Shown here one piece after another: positions 8,879-17,018 of a DNA stretch of 64,000 nt. Each line of letters opens with the position of its first letter. Position 1 is the first letter of the stretch. The DNA is from Actinomadura rubteroloni (GTDB taxonomy: Bacteria > Actinomycetota > Actinomycetes > Streptosporangiales > Streptosporangiaceae). The DNA is taken from assembly GCF_002911665.1 (NCBI RefSeq), contig NZ_MTBP01000001.1, forward strand, positions 1,984,001 through 2,048,000, in the 5' to 3' direction. The position numbers and the translations under genes are program-made. The notes under the pieces were generated by a model. The model was not told where the DNA came from. It made no database searches and saw nothing but the letters and a program-made list of their open reading frames with translations.

Positions 8879-10105
8879 TCAGCGGTACAGGGAGAACTCG
8901 GGCGCGCGCCGGTTCAGCGTCCAGTCCCCGACCTCGCGGGCCTTGTACGCCACCGGGTCGTGGACGGTGTGCGTCCGCAGGTTGCGCCAGTGCCGGTCGA
9001 ACCCGTACGCGCTCGTCGTGGCCCGAGCGCCCTGGATCTCGAACAGCCGGGACGCCGCAGCCAGCGACACCTTCGTCGTCAGGTACTTCGCCTCGTAGAT
9101 CGCGACGGCGGCCTCGGCGCGCTCGTCGGCGGTGAGCGACGGGCCGACATCCAGCGCGTGCTGGAGCGCGTCGCCGGCGCGGTCGGCGAGCAGCGCCGCC
9201 GCGCGGATCTCGCTGCGCAGTTCCCCGACGGTCTGGAGGACGTAGGCGTCGTCGGTCGCGCTGTCCACGCCCGAGGTCTCCCAGGGCGCGGCGTGCAGGC
9301 GCGTCCAGTCCAGGGCTTCGTCCAGCGCGCCCTCGGCCGTCCCGATGTAGAAGTTGACGAACGCGAGCTGCCAGTGCGGCGTGACGAGCGTCTGGTACGG
9401 GGTGAGCGTCCGCCCGGTGAGCGGGTCGTCGCCGAGGATCTCCGACCGTTCGACGCGCGCGTTGTCGAACTCGACGCCGCCGGAGTCGGTGAGACGCTGC
9501 CCGATGTTGTCCCAGTCGCCGAGCGCGCGGAACCCGTCGCGTCCGGCGGGCAGCGAGACGAACACCAGCTCGCCCTCGAAGACGGCCGTCACCGAGAGCT
9601 GGTCGCCGAGGCTCGCGCCGGACGCGAAGGAGCGGCGGCCGTTCAGCCGGAACCCGTCGCCGTCGCGGGTCAGGACCAGGTCGGAGCCGCCGCGCGGATT
9701 CTGCACCCCGCCCCAGAACAGCTTTTCCCCGGCGTTGCGCCGCGACTGCGCGTCGGCCTGCTCGGGCGTGCCGAACAGCGGCGCGATGCGGGTCTGGGCG
9801 TAGTGGTAGCCGATCAGGTGGGCGATGGACGTGTCGCCGCGCGCGATCACGCGGGTGATCTGGGACGCCTGCGCGTAGGTCAGGCCGTCACCGCCGTACT
9901 CGACGGGTTCCTGCACCTGCAGCAGGTCGTGGCCGCGCAGCAGCTCGACCTCGGCGCGCGGCGTCCGGTTGGCGCGGTCGCGTTCGGCGGCGGTGGCGCG
10001 CAGTTCGGCGGCGACGGTCTCGGCGCGGCGCAGCGCCGCGGCGTACCGGTCGGTGTCGTCGGCGCTGGTGGTGACGTGGTCGGTGAGCCGGGTCTCGACG
10101 GACAT
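8879..10105 (-). CDS. SfnB/DszC-like sulfur-acquisition flavoprotein, copy 2
   Basis: A 408-aa acyl-CoA dehydrogenase-fold protein. Recognisable segments are VQEPVEYGGDGLTYAQ, HLIGYHYAQTRIAPLFG, FWGGVQNPRGGSDLVL, GRRSFASGASLGDQL and the C-terminal HWRNLRTHTVHDPVAYK. These place it close to flavin-dependent monooxygenases of the DszC/SfnB branch, which use reduced flavin and oxygen on sulfur compounds. The ATG at 10105 was chosen because AAGGAGA sits 7-8 bases upstream; the frame continues further but into sequence without homology. Two paralogues side by side suggest different substrates or a heteromer; neither can be decided here. Confidence 0.9.
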   Translation of the reverse strand: MSVETRLTDHVTTSADDTDRYAAALRRAETVAAELRATAAERDRANRTPRAEVELLRGHDLLQVQEPVEYGGDGLTYAQASQITRVIARGDTSIAHLIGYHYAQTRIAPLFGTPEQADAQSRRNAGEKLFWGGVQNPRGGSDLVLTRDGDGFRLNGRRSFASGASLGDQLSVTAVFEGELVFVSLPAGRDGFRALGDWDNIGQRLTDSGGVEFDNARVERSEILGDDPLTGRTLTPYQTLVTPHWQLAFVNFYIGTAEGALDEALDWTRLHAAPWETSGVDSATDDAYVLQTVGELRSEIRAAALLADRAGDALQHALDVGPSLTADERAEAAVAIYEAKYLTTKVSLAAASRLFEIQGARATTSAYGFDRHWRNLRTHTVHDPVAYKAREVGDWTLNRRAPEFSLYR

Positions 10106-10223
10106 GCGTGATCTCCTTGGAAAGGCGGAAGCGAGCAGGTCGTGGAAAGACGGTTCACGGACACAGGGCACTGCAGGTCCTGCGCAGGTCGATGTGGCGG
10201 CGGCGGACGAGGCGCATCGGGCG

Positions 10224-11354
10224 TCAGGAACCGATCCGGACGGGCTCGGCGGCGTCGGCGTCGGCCTCCAGCTCCCGGACGAGCGGCAGCACGCGCTTCC
10301 CGAAGTACTCCACGTCCTCCAGGTAGTGCAGGAAGCCGAGGAGGAAGAGGTCCACGCCGCGCCGCTTGTAGGCGACGATCCGCTCGGCGATCTGCTCGGG
10401 CGTCCCGATCAGCCCGGTGCGGAACCCGTCGTTGTACTGGACGAGATCGGCGAACTCCGAGTCCTCCCACATGCCCTTGCCGTCGGACGTGGAGCGTCCG
10501 GCCTGCTTCACCGCGGCACCGAACCCCTCGACGGCCGTCCGGTCGGCCTTGGCGACGATCTCGCGCAGCACGTCGCGGGCCTCGGCCTCGGTGTCGCGGG
10601 CGATGAGGAAGGCGTTGAGGCCGAACCGCACGCGGCGTCCGTGCCGGGCCGCCTCCGCGCCGACGTCGGCGATCTGCTCGGAGACGCCGTCGAGGTCGCG
10701 GCCGTTGCTGAAGTACCAGTCCGACACGCGGCCCGCCATGAGCCGGGCGCTCGTGGAGTTGCCGCCCTGGAAGATCTCCGGGTGCGGCCGGCCGGGTCCG
10801 GTGAGGGGCTTGGGCCGCAGGTCGAAGTCGTGCAGGCGGTAGAAGTCGCCGCCGAACTCGGCGTGCTCGGACGTCCAGATCTCGCGCAGGACGCGGATGA
10901 ACTCCTCGCTGCGCCGGTACCGCTCGTCGTGCTCCAGCCACGGTTCGCCGAGCTTGGTGAACTCGTCCTTGAACCAGCCGCTGACGACGTTCACCGCCGC
11001 CCGTCCGCCCGAGATCTGGTCGGCCGTCGCGATGAACTTGGCGAGGACGCCGGGATGCCAGAGCCCGGGGTGCACCGCCGCGATCACCTTCAGCCGCTCG
11101 GTCGCCAGGAGCAGGGCCAGGCTGAAGCCGGTCGACTCGTGCTGGTACGCGGCGCCGTAGGACGCGATGTACCGCACCTGGCTCAGCGCGTACTCGAACC
11201 CGTTGTTCTCGGCGAGGACGGCCAGCTCGCGGTTGTAGTCGTACCCCCAGTCGGTGCGCTGCTCGATCCTGCTGACGACCAGGCCGCCGCTGACGTTCGG
11301 CACCCAGTACGCGAACTTCAGCGGTTCCGGTTTCTCAAGTTTGTCTATCGACAT
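10224..11354 (-). CDS. sfnG: FMNH2-dependent dimethyl sulfone monooxygenase
   Basis: A 376-aa LLM monooxygenase closely resembling SfnG, which converts dimethyl sulfone to methanesulfinate and formaldehyde with FMNH2 and O2. Diagnostic stretches include LKFAYWVPNVSGGLVVS at the N-terminus, then DWGYDYNRELAVLAE, GFEYALSQVRYIASYGA and GRAAVNVVSGWFKDEF, and HYLEDVEYFGKRVLPLVRE at the C-terminus. It is the first gene of a four-gene minus-strand unit (sfnG, sfnB copy 2, sfnB copy 1, ssuD-like) and is divergent from a LysR regulator. The product of SfnG would need further oxidation before an SsuD/MsuD-like enzyme can release sulfite, so the operon could form a pathway. Confidence 0.93.
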   Translation of the reverse strand: MSIDKLEKPEPLKFAYWVPNVSGGLVVSRIEQRTDWGYDYNRELAVLAENNGFEYALSQVRYIASYGAAYQHESTGFSLALLLATERLKVIAAVHPGLWHPGVLAKFIATADQISGGRAAVNVVSGWFKDEFTKLGEPWLEHDERYRRSEEFIRVLREIWTSEHAEFGGDFYRLHDFDLRPKPLTGPGRPHPEIFQGGNSTSARLMAGRVSDWYFSNGRDLDGVSEQIADVGAEAARHGRRVRFGLNAFLIARDTEAEARDVLREIVAKADRTAVEGFGAAVKQAGRSTSDGKGMWEDSEFADLVQYNDGFRTGLIGTPEQIAERIVAYKRRGVDLFLLGFLHYLEDVEYFGKRVLPLVRELEADADAAEPVRIGS

Positions 11355-11450
11355 AGTCTAGATTCTGGTCAAGTCGCCCGACCTGGGTCAATGTCATCTT
11401 TCCGAACGGGCGATAAGCCGAACCTGTCAGCGGGACCGCGAGGACGGACG
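11355..11450. promoter_or_regulatory. Divergent promoter region between sfnG and the LysR gene
   Basis: A 96-bp gap less GC-rich than its surroundings. Read towards sfnG, TTGACC is followed after about 18 bases by CAGAAT, and a second TTGACC begins 20 bases after the first. The putative -10 ends very close to the sfnG ATG, so the leader would be very short. On the LysR side, GAGGACGGACG precedes the ATG. This is the natural binding place for the LysR protein, but I see no perfect T-N11-A dyad. Inference from position and hexamers only. Confidence 0.45.
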
Positions 11451-12428
11451 ATGCGGATCGAACAGCTCGAATGCGTCGCGGCCATCACCCGGCTCGGGTC
11501 GATGCGCCGTGCCAGCGAGTCCCTGCACCTCTCCCAACCCGCGCTGAGCCAGACGATCAGCAACCTGGAGCGCGAACTCGGGGTCACGCTGCTCGACCGG
11601 CACCGCGCGGGCACCCGGATCAGCGCGGAGGGGCGCGAGCTGCTGCCCTGGATCACCGAGGTGATCGACGCGGTCCAGCGGCTGCGCTCGGCCGCCGACG
11701 ACCAGTCGAGGACACGGCAGATGATCCGCGTCGGCACGGTCAACGCCGCGACGGTCCCGCTCGTCACCCCCGTCATGCACGCGTTCCGCGCCGCGCACCC
11801 CGAGACGCAGGTGGAACTCGTCACCGCGCAGCAGACCGAGATCCAGGACGCGCTGCGCGGCGGCGGCCTGGACCTCGGGCTCGTCAACCTCATGGACGGC
11901 GACGACGTCGCGTCCGACCTGGCCGCGGTCGAACTGCTGCGGGGCCGTCCCACCGTGTGCTGCCGCGCCGACAGCCCGCTGGCGCGGCTCGAAACGATCG
12001 GCACCGACGCGATGTTCGCCGAGCCGTTCATCGCGATGCGCGCCGGATACGTGATGCACCGCTACGTCCACCGTCTCCTCGGCGGACGTCCGCCGGCCTT
12101 CGCCTACTCCGTGGACGGCGCCGAGATGGGCAAGGTCATGGTCGCCGAGGGCCTCGGTGTCACGCTGCTGCCGGACTACAGCGTCGCCGACGACCCCCTC
12201 GAACGCCACGGCGTGATCACCTACCGTCCGCTGGACGCCGACGTCCCGGACGTCGTTCTCGTGGCGCAGCACGCGCGGACCCGCCACCTGGCCGGCGCAG
12301 TCCACCGCATGACGCGCCTCCTGACGGCCCAGGCCGCGCGCTGGCGCCCGCCCACCGCGCGGAACGGCGCGTGCGCGGAACGACCACACGTCCAAGGCGA
12401 CGATCCGCATGGGGCCGGGCCGGGATGA
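11451..12428 (+). CDS. LysR-family transcriptional regulator of the sulfur island
   Basis: A 325-aa LysR protein. The N-terminal winged helix-turn-helix reads MRIEQLECVAAITRLGSMRR and continues with SLHLSQPALSQTISNLERELG (residues about 1-60). The rest is the periplasmic-binding-like effector domain, with LVTPVMHAFRAAHPE opening it and VMVAEGLGVTLLPDYSV near residue 235. It is divergent from sfnG, the usual arrangement for a LysR regulator and its target, so it probably senses sulfur status or an organosulfur ligand. The frame is open for 1.5 kb upstream, but the ATG at 11451 is where the HTH begins. It ends 6 bp before the convergent AraC gene. Confidence 0.92.
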   Translation: MRIEQLECVAAITRLGSMRRASESLHLSQPALSQTISNLERELGVTLLDRHRAGTRISAEGRELLPWITEVIDAVQRLRSAADDQSRTRQMIRVGTVNAATVPLVTPVMHAFRAAHPETQVELVTAQQTEIQDALRGGGLDLGLVNLMDGDDVASDLAAVELLRGRPTVCCRADSPLARLETIGTDAMFAEPFIAMRAGYVMHRYVHRLLGGRPPAFAYSVDGAEMGKVMVAEGLGVTLLPDYSVADDPLERHGVITYRPLDADVPDVVLVAQHARTRHLAGAVHRMTRLLTAQAARWRPPTARNGACAERPHVQGDDPHGAGPG

Positions 12429-12434
12429 GGTGGG

Positions 12435-13484
12435 TCAGCCGGACGCGGCGGAGTTCCCGCGCCGGAGCGTCTGGGTCGGCGTCTCGCCGAAACGCTGGCG
12501 GTAGTGGTTCGAGAAACGGCTCATGTGCACGTATCCGGCGGCGTGCGCGACCCGGGTGACGACGCTCGCGCCGGGCCGGGCGGTGAGCAGGTCCCGGCGC
12601 GCCTGATCGAGCCGCACACCGCGCAGGAGTTGCGTCGGCGTGAGCCCCCACCGGTTCCGGCAGACGAACTGCAGGTGCCGGACGCTGATCCCGGCGGCGC
12701 GGGCCATGTCCGCGACCCCGATCGGCTGGTCGTAGTGCGCCTGGATCCAGTCGTGGATGACGTCGGCGAGATGGTGCGGTGACCGCCGCGGCGGCTCGGT
12801 GAGTTCGGCCGTGGCGGTGTGCGGCAGGCCGAGCAGCACCGCGGTGAGCAGAGAGTCCTCGAGGTTGCGCGCGGCGAGCGGATGCAGCCCGGCGGCGGTC
12901 GCGTGGTCGAGCATTGCACAGACGTGCCGCCAGGTGCGGCGGACGATGTCCGGGGACGCGGCGGCGCGGCCGGAGTTGGCGAAGCGCAGCGGCGCCGAGG
13001 CGTCCCGGCCGAGATAGTCGCGCAGATGGTCGGCCAGCCGTCCCGTGCTGGTCGCGATGACCAGGCATCCGCGGGTCGGGTGCGGCGTCATGCGCATGCG
13101 CTGCTCATGGGACAGGACGAGCGTCCCGTCGGCGACGGTCCGCTCGCCGTCCCCGCAGTACTCGACGCCCATCGGCGCGTTCGGGGCGCACATGGCGAAC
13201 TCGCCCTCGGTGGGCGGCGTCTCGACGACGACGCCGCTGCCGCCGTAACGCACCCACACGAGATTGACCGAGCCCACCGAAAGGCCGTTGACCATTCCGT
13301 CGAGCGGACGCCCCGGTTCGAGCGCGTCGAGCGTGTGCCCGACGGCCAGCGGTTCGACGGCGCCGTGCAGTTCGTGAATGTCGGTGCTCGCGACCCGCTG
13401 GTAGGCGGTGAGAAGCGGTGGCGAAAGGTCCGCCGGGCAATTGTCGTCCGCGCGGGCGGACTCGGGCAGCTCGATTCGCGTCAT
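12435..13484 (-). CDS. AraC-family transcriptional regulator
   Basis: A 349-aa regulator with an N-terminal ligand-binding half (about residues 20-215, of the AraC_binding_2 type: DALEPGRPLDG, NLVWVRYGGSGV) and a C-terminal double helix-turn-helix. The latter includes IGVADMARAAGISVRHLQ (about 250) and GASVVTRVAHAAGYVHMSRF, ending HYRQRFGETPTQTLRR. The ATG overlaps the stop of the upstream LLM oxygenase gene by 4 bases, so the two are co-translated and the regulator probably controls that oxygenase. It converges with the LysR gene. Confidence 0.92.
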   Translation of the reverse strand: MTRIELPESARADDNCPADLSPPLLTAYQRVASTDIHELHGAVEPLAVGHTLDALEPGRPLDGMVNGLSVGSVNLVWVRYGGSGVVVETPPTEGEFAMCAPNAPMGVEYCGDGERTVADGTLVLSHEQRMRMTPHPTRGCLVIATSTGRLADHLRDYLGRDASAPLRFANSGRAAASPDIVRRTWRHVCAMLDHATAAGLHPLAARNLEDSLLTAVLLGLPHTATAELTEPPRRSPHHLADVIHDWIQAHYDQPIGVADMARAAGISVRHLQFVCRNRWGLTPTQLLRGVRLDQARRDLLTARPGASVVTRVAHAAGYVHMSRFSNHYRQRFGETPTQTLRRGNSAASG

Positions 13485-14602
13485 GTGTGGTGTCGTGCGT
13501 GGGGGACGGTCCCGTCAGGATAGTCGACCGGCGCGGGCCGTACGCCCCGCGCCGCCAAACGCGGAAAGACCTCGGTGGCGAAGTAACCGAGTTCGTCCGT
13601 GTAATTGAGGAACGAGAGGGCGATCCCATCGAATCCGGCCGCGGCGAAGGCGGCCAGGGTGTCGGCGACGTCGTCGGGGTCGCCGACGATCGGGCAGCTC
13701 CCGTGCCCGGCGGCGAACCGGTCGCGGAAGACCTGGAGCATCTCGGGCGTGAACGACTGCGCGTGCAGGCCCTGCAGCCGCATGACCTCGTCCACGGCGG
13801 GCCAGTCGGCGTGCTCGTCGGCGTAGTAGTGCAGGTGGTCCTCCGCCTCGGCGCGGCTCGGACGGCACACGACGTGCCCCAGCGTGAACACGCCGACCGA
13901 TCGGCCGTGCGTCGCGGCCTCCGCGCGGATCGCCGCGACGACCTGGGCGCCGTCGTCGGGACCGGCGACGACCGTGAACGCGCGGTCGGCGTTGCGGGCG
14001 GCGAAGGACCGTCCCTGCGCGGACGACCCGGCGTTGATGACGGGCAAAGTGCCGCCGTTGTACGGCTTCGGCGACCCGACGACGTTCCTGAGCCGGAAGA
14101 ACCGGCCCTCGTGGTCGAACGGTTCGTCGCTGGACCAGATCCGGCGGACGACGTCCCACCACTCCTGGGCGAGCGCGTACCGGACATCGTGGTCGTCCGG
14201 CAGCGACAGGCCGAACATCTCGTACTCGGGAGCGTGCCAGCCGGCGACGATGTTCAGCCCCGCCCGGCCCGCGCTGAGGTGGTCGGCGGTGGCGAGCTGC
14301 TTGGCCGCGACGACCGGGTGGTGGAATGCCGTGTGGAGGGTGACGAAGACGCGGACGCGCCGGGTCGCGGTGAGGAGCCCCGACGCCCAGACGAGCGGGT
14401 CCAGGACGCTGCCGTGGAAATCGGTGTCCTTGCCCCAGTCGGTCCAGCGGGCGACGGGCAGGAGGAAGTCGATTCCGGTCTCGTCCGCGAGCCGGGCCAG
14501 CCGCAGGTTGTTCTCCCAGGTCGCCCGCCAGCGTTCGGGCGCGGTGGTGATGGCCAGACCCGATTCGGTGTTGGGAGAGAACAAGCCGATCTGGAAACCC
14601 AC
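13481..14602 (-). CDS. LLM-class flavin-dependent monooxygenase, RutA-like
   Basis: A 373-aa luciferase-like monooxygenase. The order of segments (IGLFSPN, then a WRATWENNLRLARLADETG helix, LLPVARW, VFVTLHTAFHHPVVAAKQLA, GRAGLNIVAGW, and a SPKPYNGG / INAGSSAQGRSFAARNAD active-site region) resembles pyrimidine oxygenase RutA and dimethylsulfone/EDTA-type oxygenases, so it is probably FMNH2-dependent. I place the start at GTG 14602 because GGAAGG lies just upstream and homology begins with GFQIGLFSPN; the open frame extends to 14941 but without similarity. It forms a two-gene operon with the AraC regulator. Substrate unknown; location suggests sulfur or nitrogen scavenging. Confidence 0.9.
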   Translation of the reverse strand: MGFQIGLFSPNTESGLAITTAPERWRATWENNLRLARLADETGIDFLLPVARWTDWGKDTDFHGSVLDPLVWASGLLTATRRVRVFVTLHTAFHHPVVAAKQLATADHLSAGRAGLNIVAGWHAPEYEMFGLSLPDDHDVRYALAQEWWDVVRRIWSSDEPFDHEGRFFRLRNVVGSPKPYNGGTLPVINAGSSAQGRSFAARNADRAFTVVAGPDDGAQVVAAIRAEAATHGRSVGVFTLGHVVCRPSRAEAEDHLHYYADEHADWPAVDEVMRLQGLHAQSFTPEMLQVFRDRFAAGHGSCPIVGDPDDVADTLAAFAAAGFDGIALSFLNYTDELGYFATEVFPRLAARGVRPAPVDYPDGTVPHARHHT

Positions 14603-14766
14603 GGCTTCCGCCTTCCGCCCGCTGTCGGTTTTCGCATTCCCGCCCCCAGTATCGGACTCGGGATGTCCCGGGGCAATGGGCGCGAAGAAGCGCGGGCGGA
14701 TGGCCGTATTCAGCCATTCCCTTGATTGTCGCCGGTCGGCGGCGGGCGGTGACGGAGAAGGCGCGC

Positions 14767-15201
14767 TCAGTTCCGGGGCGCCACCGGAATGACGCTCACC
14801 GCGAGCCGGTCGAAGGGTCCGTCGGGGCGGGGGCCGATCCGACGGCCGCGCGCGGTCGCGTACACGATGACGTGCGCCGCGCCGCGCTCGCGCGCCCAGC
14901 GCGTGGCGTCCGCGACGGCCTCGGACAGGTGGACGCCGCACGCCTCGGCCGCGCGCGGGACGGGACGGCCGGCCCCGGTCCCCGTCTCGACCCGGACCTG
15001 GAAGCAGGGCGGCCGGCCGCAGCAGGGGGCGGAGCAGGACGGGAGCGGGGCGAAGGGGGAGCCGGTCGGCATCGGTGCGCTCATTCCGGGGCGTGGTCGG
15101 ACGGGTGCGAGCGGCGGCGCGGCGTCCCCGTCCGGTCGTGCCGGGAGGCGTTCCGGGCGGGTGGGAGACGCCGGGGATCCGCCGGGTTCGCGCACTGGCA
15201 T
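14767..15201 (-). CDS. Small Cys-containing hypothetical protein
   Basis: A possible 144-aa protein. Its first 40 residues are Pro/Arg-rich and may not be translated: ATG 15084 (MSAPMPTGS) is an alternative start giving about 105 aa. The remainder has a cluster CSAPCCGRPPC followed by a regular region, PRAAEACGVHLSEAVADATR and WARERGAAHVIVYA, that looks like a genuine folded domain. Its codon use has the GC-rich third position of real genes here. It sits upstream of the RutA-like gene on the same strand with 164 bp between. I do not recognise the family; the cysteines could bind metal. Confidence 0.45.
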   Translation of the reverse strand: MPVREPGGSPASPTRPERLPARPDGDAAPPLAPVRPRPGMSAPMPTGSPFAPLPSCSAPCCGRPPCFQVRVETGTGAGRPVPRAAEACGVHLSEAVADATRWARERGAAHVIVYATARGRRIGPRPDGPFDRLAVSVIPVAPRN

Positions 15202-15377
15202 GGCTCCGTCTCAGGGTCGCGGGTCGATCGGAGGCATCCCGCGCGGCATGGGACGGGAGCCCGGAGCGGCCGGTCGGGGCGGCGTGTTCGTCGTCCGCCG
15301 GTCCGGCGCGGGCGGGGAAAGCCGGTGCCCTCGGCCCGGCCGCCGCTCGATCATCATGCCGGACGCCGTGACCGTCG

Positions 15378-15416
15378 GCAACGCAACTGGGTTAGCACAC
15401 CCACTTGTAGCGTTTT
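15378..15416. promoter_or_regulatory. AT-richer imperfect dyad between the small hypothetical gene and the decarboxylase gene
   Basis: The 286-bp gap 15202-15487 holds no convincing gene. Within it, a less GC-rich island contains AACGCAACTGGGTT and, after a short centre, ACCCACTTGTAGCGTT. The AACGC and CTGGGT/ACCCA parts pair, with a small internal bulge. It could be an operator or a leader hairpin for the minus-strand gene at 15201. The rest of the gap shows nothing I can name. Confidence 0.3.
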
Positions 15417-15487
15417 CTGGATATTGAAATGTCCGCGACCGCGCCGTTGGCCGATTTCGCCGTCTTTCCATGCCGGACCGCCCGGCG

Positions 15488-16948
15488 TCAGTTCGCGACG
15501 ACCCGGAGCGTTCGCAGCGACGGGTCCACGGCGTCCGGGACGAGCATTCCCGCGGGCGGCCCGCTGGCCAGGTAGTCGAGGACGGCCTCGGTGATCAGCT
15601 CGCCGGGTGTGAGGACGGGCACGCCGGGCGGATACGGGCTGACCAGCTCGGCCGCGACGCGTCCGGCCGCCTTCTCCACCGGGACCTGCTCGGTCGCGGC
15701 GAAGAACGCGTCGCGCGGGAGCATCACGGTCTCCAGCGACAGCGTCTCGGGATCGGGCAACCGGACCTGCGGCTGCGGCGAGATGCGGTCGAGGTCGGCG
15801 GTCAGCCCGCGCAGCGCGTCCACGAGCCGGGCCTCGGTCGCGTCGTCGTCGGCGTGGGTGAGGCGCGCGTTGATCCGGCACTGGTCGGCGGCGCCGACGT
15901 CCACGTGATAGGCCGTCCGCAGCCACTCGGCCGCCTGCATCCCGCTGATGCCGAGGTCGCGCACGTCGATGCTGATCGCGAGCGGGTCCAGGTCGGCGGC
16001 GTGGTGCGGCCCGACGACCTCCCGCCCCATCGGCCGCAGCCCCGGCACGTCGGCGATCGCGGCGCGGACGCGTGCGGCGCGGGCCAGCGCGGCGTCCAGC
16101 AGCCCGTGCCCCTGCTCCACCATCTGCCGCCGCCAGCCGTCCAGCGACGCGTAGACCAGGGACGATGCGCTGGTCGTCCCGAGGAGGTCCTCGCGGAGCT
16201 TGAGGACCGCCGGGTCGATGCGGTCTCCCTGGAGGTGGAACACCGAACTCTGCTCGATCGCGCCGCCCATCTTGTGGACGCTCGTCACGACGAGATCCGC
16301 GCCGCACGACATGCCCCACGCGGGCAGGTCGGGGTGGAACGGCAGGTGCGCCCCCCACGCCTCGTCCACGATGAGCGCCACGCCACGGGAGTGGCACAGC
16401 TCGGCGATGCCCGCGATGTCCGCGCAGGTGCCCCAGTCGGTCGGCGTGATCAGCAGCATGCCCTTGGCGTCGGGGTGGGCGTCGAGGGCGCGTTCGACGT
16501 CGGCGGCCTCCGGCGGGTGCGCCAGGTGCCGCTCGGCGTCGAAGTGCGGATGGACCCACACCGGGTCTGTCCCGTTGATGATCACGCCGGACACGACGGA
16601 CTTGTGCGCGTTCCGGGAGACGAGCAGCTTCTCGCCGGGCCCCGCGACGGCGAGCATCGCGGTCTTGACCGACAGCGAGCTGCCGCACGTCGAGAAGAAG
16701 GAGCGGTCGGCGCCCACGGCGTCGGCCATCAGTTCCTGGGCCTTGCCGAGCACGTTCTGGGACTCGCGGCGGTCGTCGAGCCCGTTGAGGAGGAGGACGT
16801 CGGACGCGAACACGCCCTCGCCGAGGACGTCCAGCACCCGGGGGTCGACACCGCGCCCCTGCTTGTGGCCGGGCGGGCCGAACACCACGTCGTCGCGCTC
16901 GCGGAACTTCGTCAGCGCGTCGAGCACGGGCGTCTCGGAGTGGTCCAT
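15488..16948 (-). CDS. PLP-dependent Orn/Lys/Arg decarboxylase-family protein
   Basis: A 486-aa fold-type I PLP enzyme of the Orn/Lys/Arg decarboxylase major-domain family, expected to decarboxylate a basic amino acid to a polyamine precursor in the cytoplasm. Visible are the N-terminal PPGHKQGRGVD, FSTCGSSLSVKTAML, SRNAHKSVVSG, LIVDEAWGAH (PLP-binding Asp) and SVHKMGGAIEQSS with the Schiff-base lysine K226. The C-terminal domain ends with VSPYPPGVPVLTPGELIT. It lacks the long N-terminal wing domain of the inducible enteric enzymes, matching the shorter SpeA/YaaO-like class. Substrate among Lys, Orn and Arg is undecided. It stands alone between the small hypothetical gene and the lipase gene. 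Confidence 0.9.
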   Translation of the reverse strand: MDHSETPVLDALTKFRERDDVVFGPPGHKQGRGVDPRVLDVLGEGVFASDVLLLNGLDDRRESQNVLGKAQELMADAVGADRSFFSTCGSSLSVKTAMLAVAGPGEKLLVSRNAHKSVVSGVIINGTDPVWVHPHFDAERHLAHPPEAADVERALDAHPDAKGMLLITPTDWGTCADIAGIAELCHSRGVALIVDEAWGAHLPFHPDLPAWGMSCGADLVVTSVHKMGGAIEQSSVFHLQGDRIDPAVLKLREDLLGTTSASSLVYASLDGWRRQMVEQGHGLLDAALARAARVRAAIADVPGLRPMGREVVGPHHAADLDPLAISIDVRDLGISGMQAAEWLRTAYHVDVGAADQCRINARLTHADDDATEARLVDALRGLTADLDRISPQPQVRLPDPETLSLETVMLPRDAFFAATEQVPVEKAAGRVAAELVSPYPPGVPVLTPGELITEAVLDYLASGPPAGMLVPDAVDPSLRTLRVVAN

Positions 16949-17018
16949 GTCCTCCTCCTCCGTCGGGGGCGCGGAAGACCGTCCGCCTACCCGGCGTACG
17001 GGCCGGAAAACCGGACGG

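Noticed and set aside
8459..10111. Long plus-strand open frame opposite the two SfnB-like genes
   Set aside because: It is an antisense shadow of GC-rich coding DNA: Arg/Gly/Val-rich, no domain, and the minus-strand proteins have clear homology.
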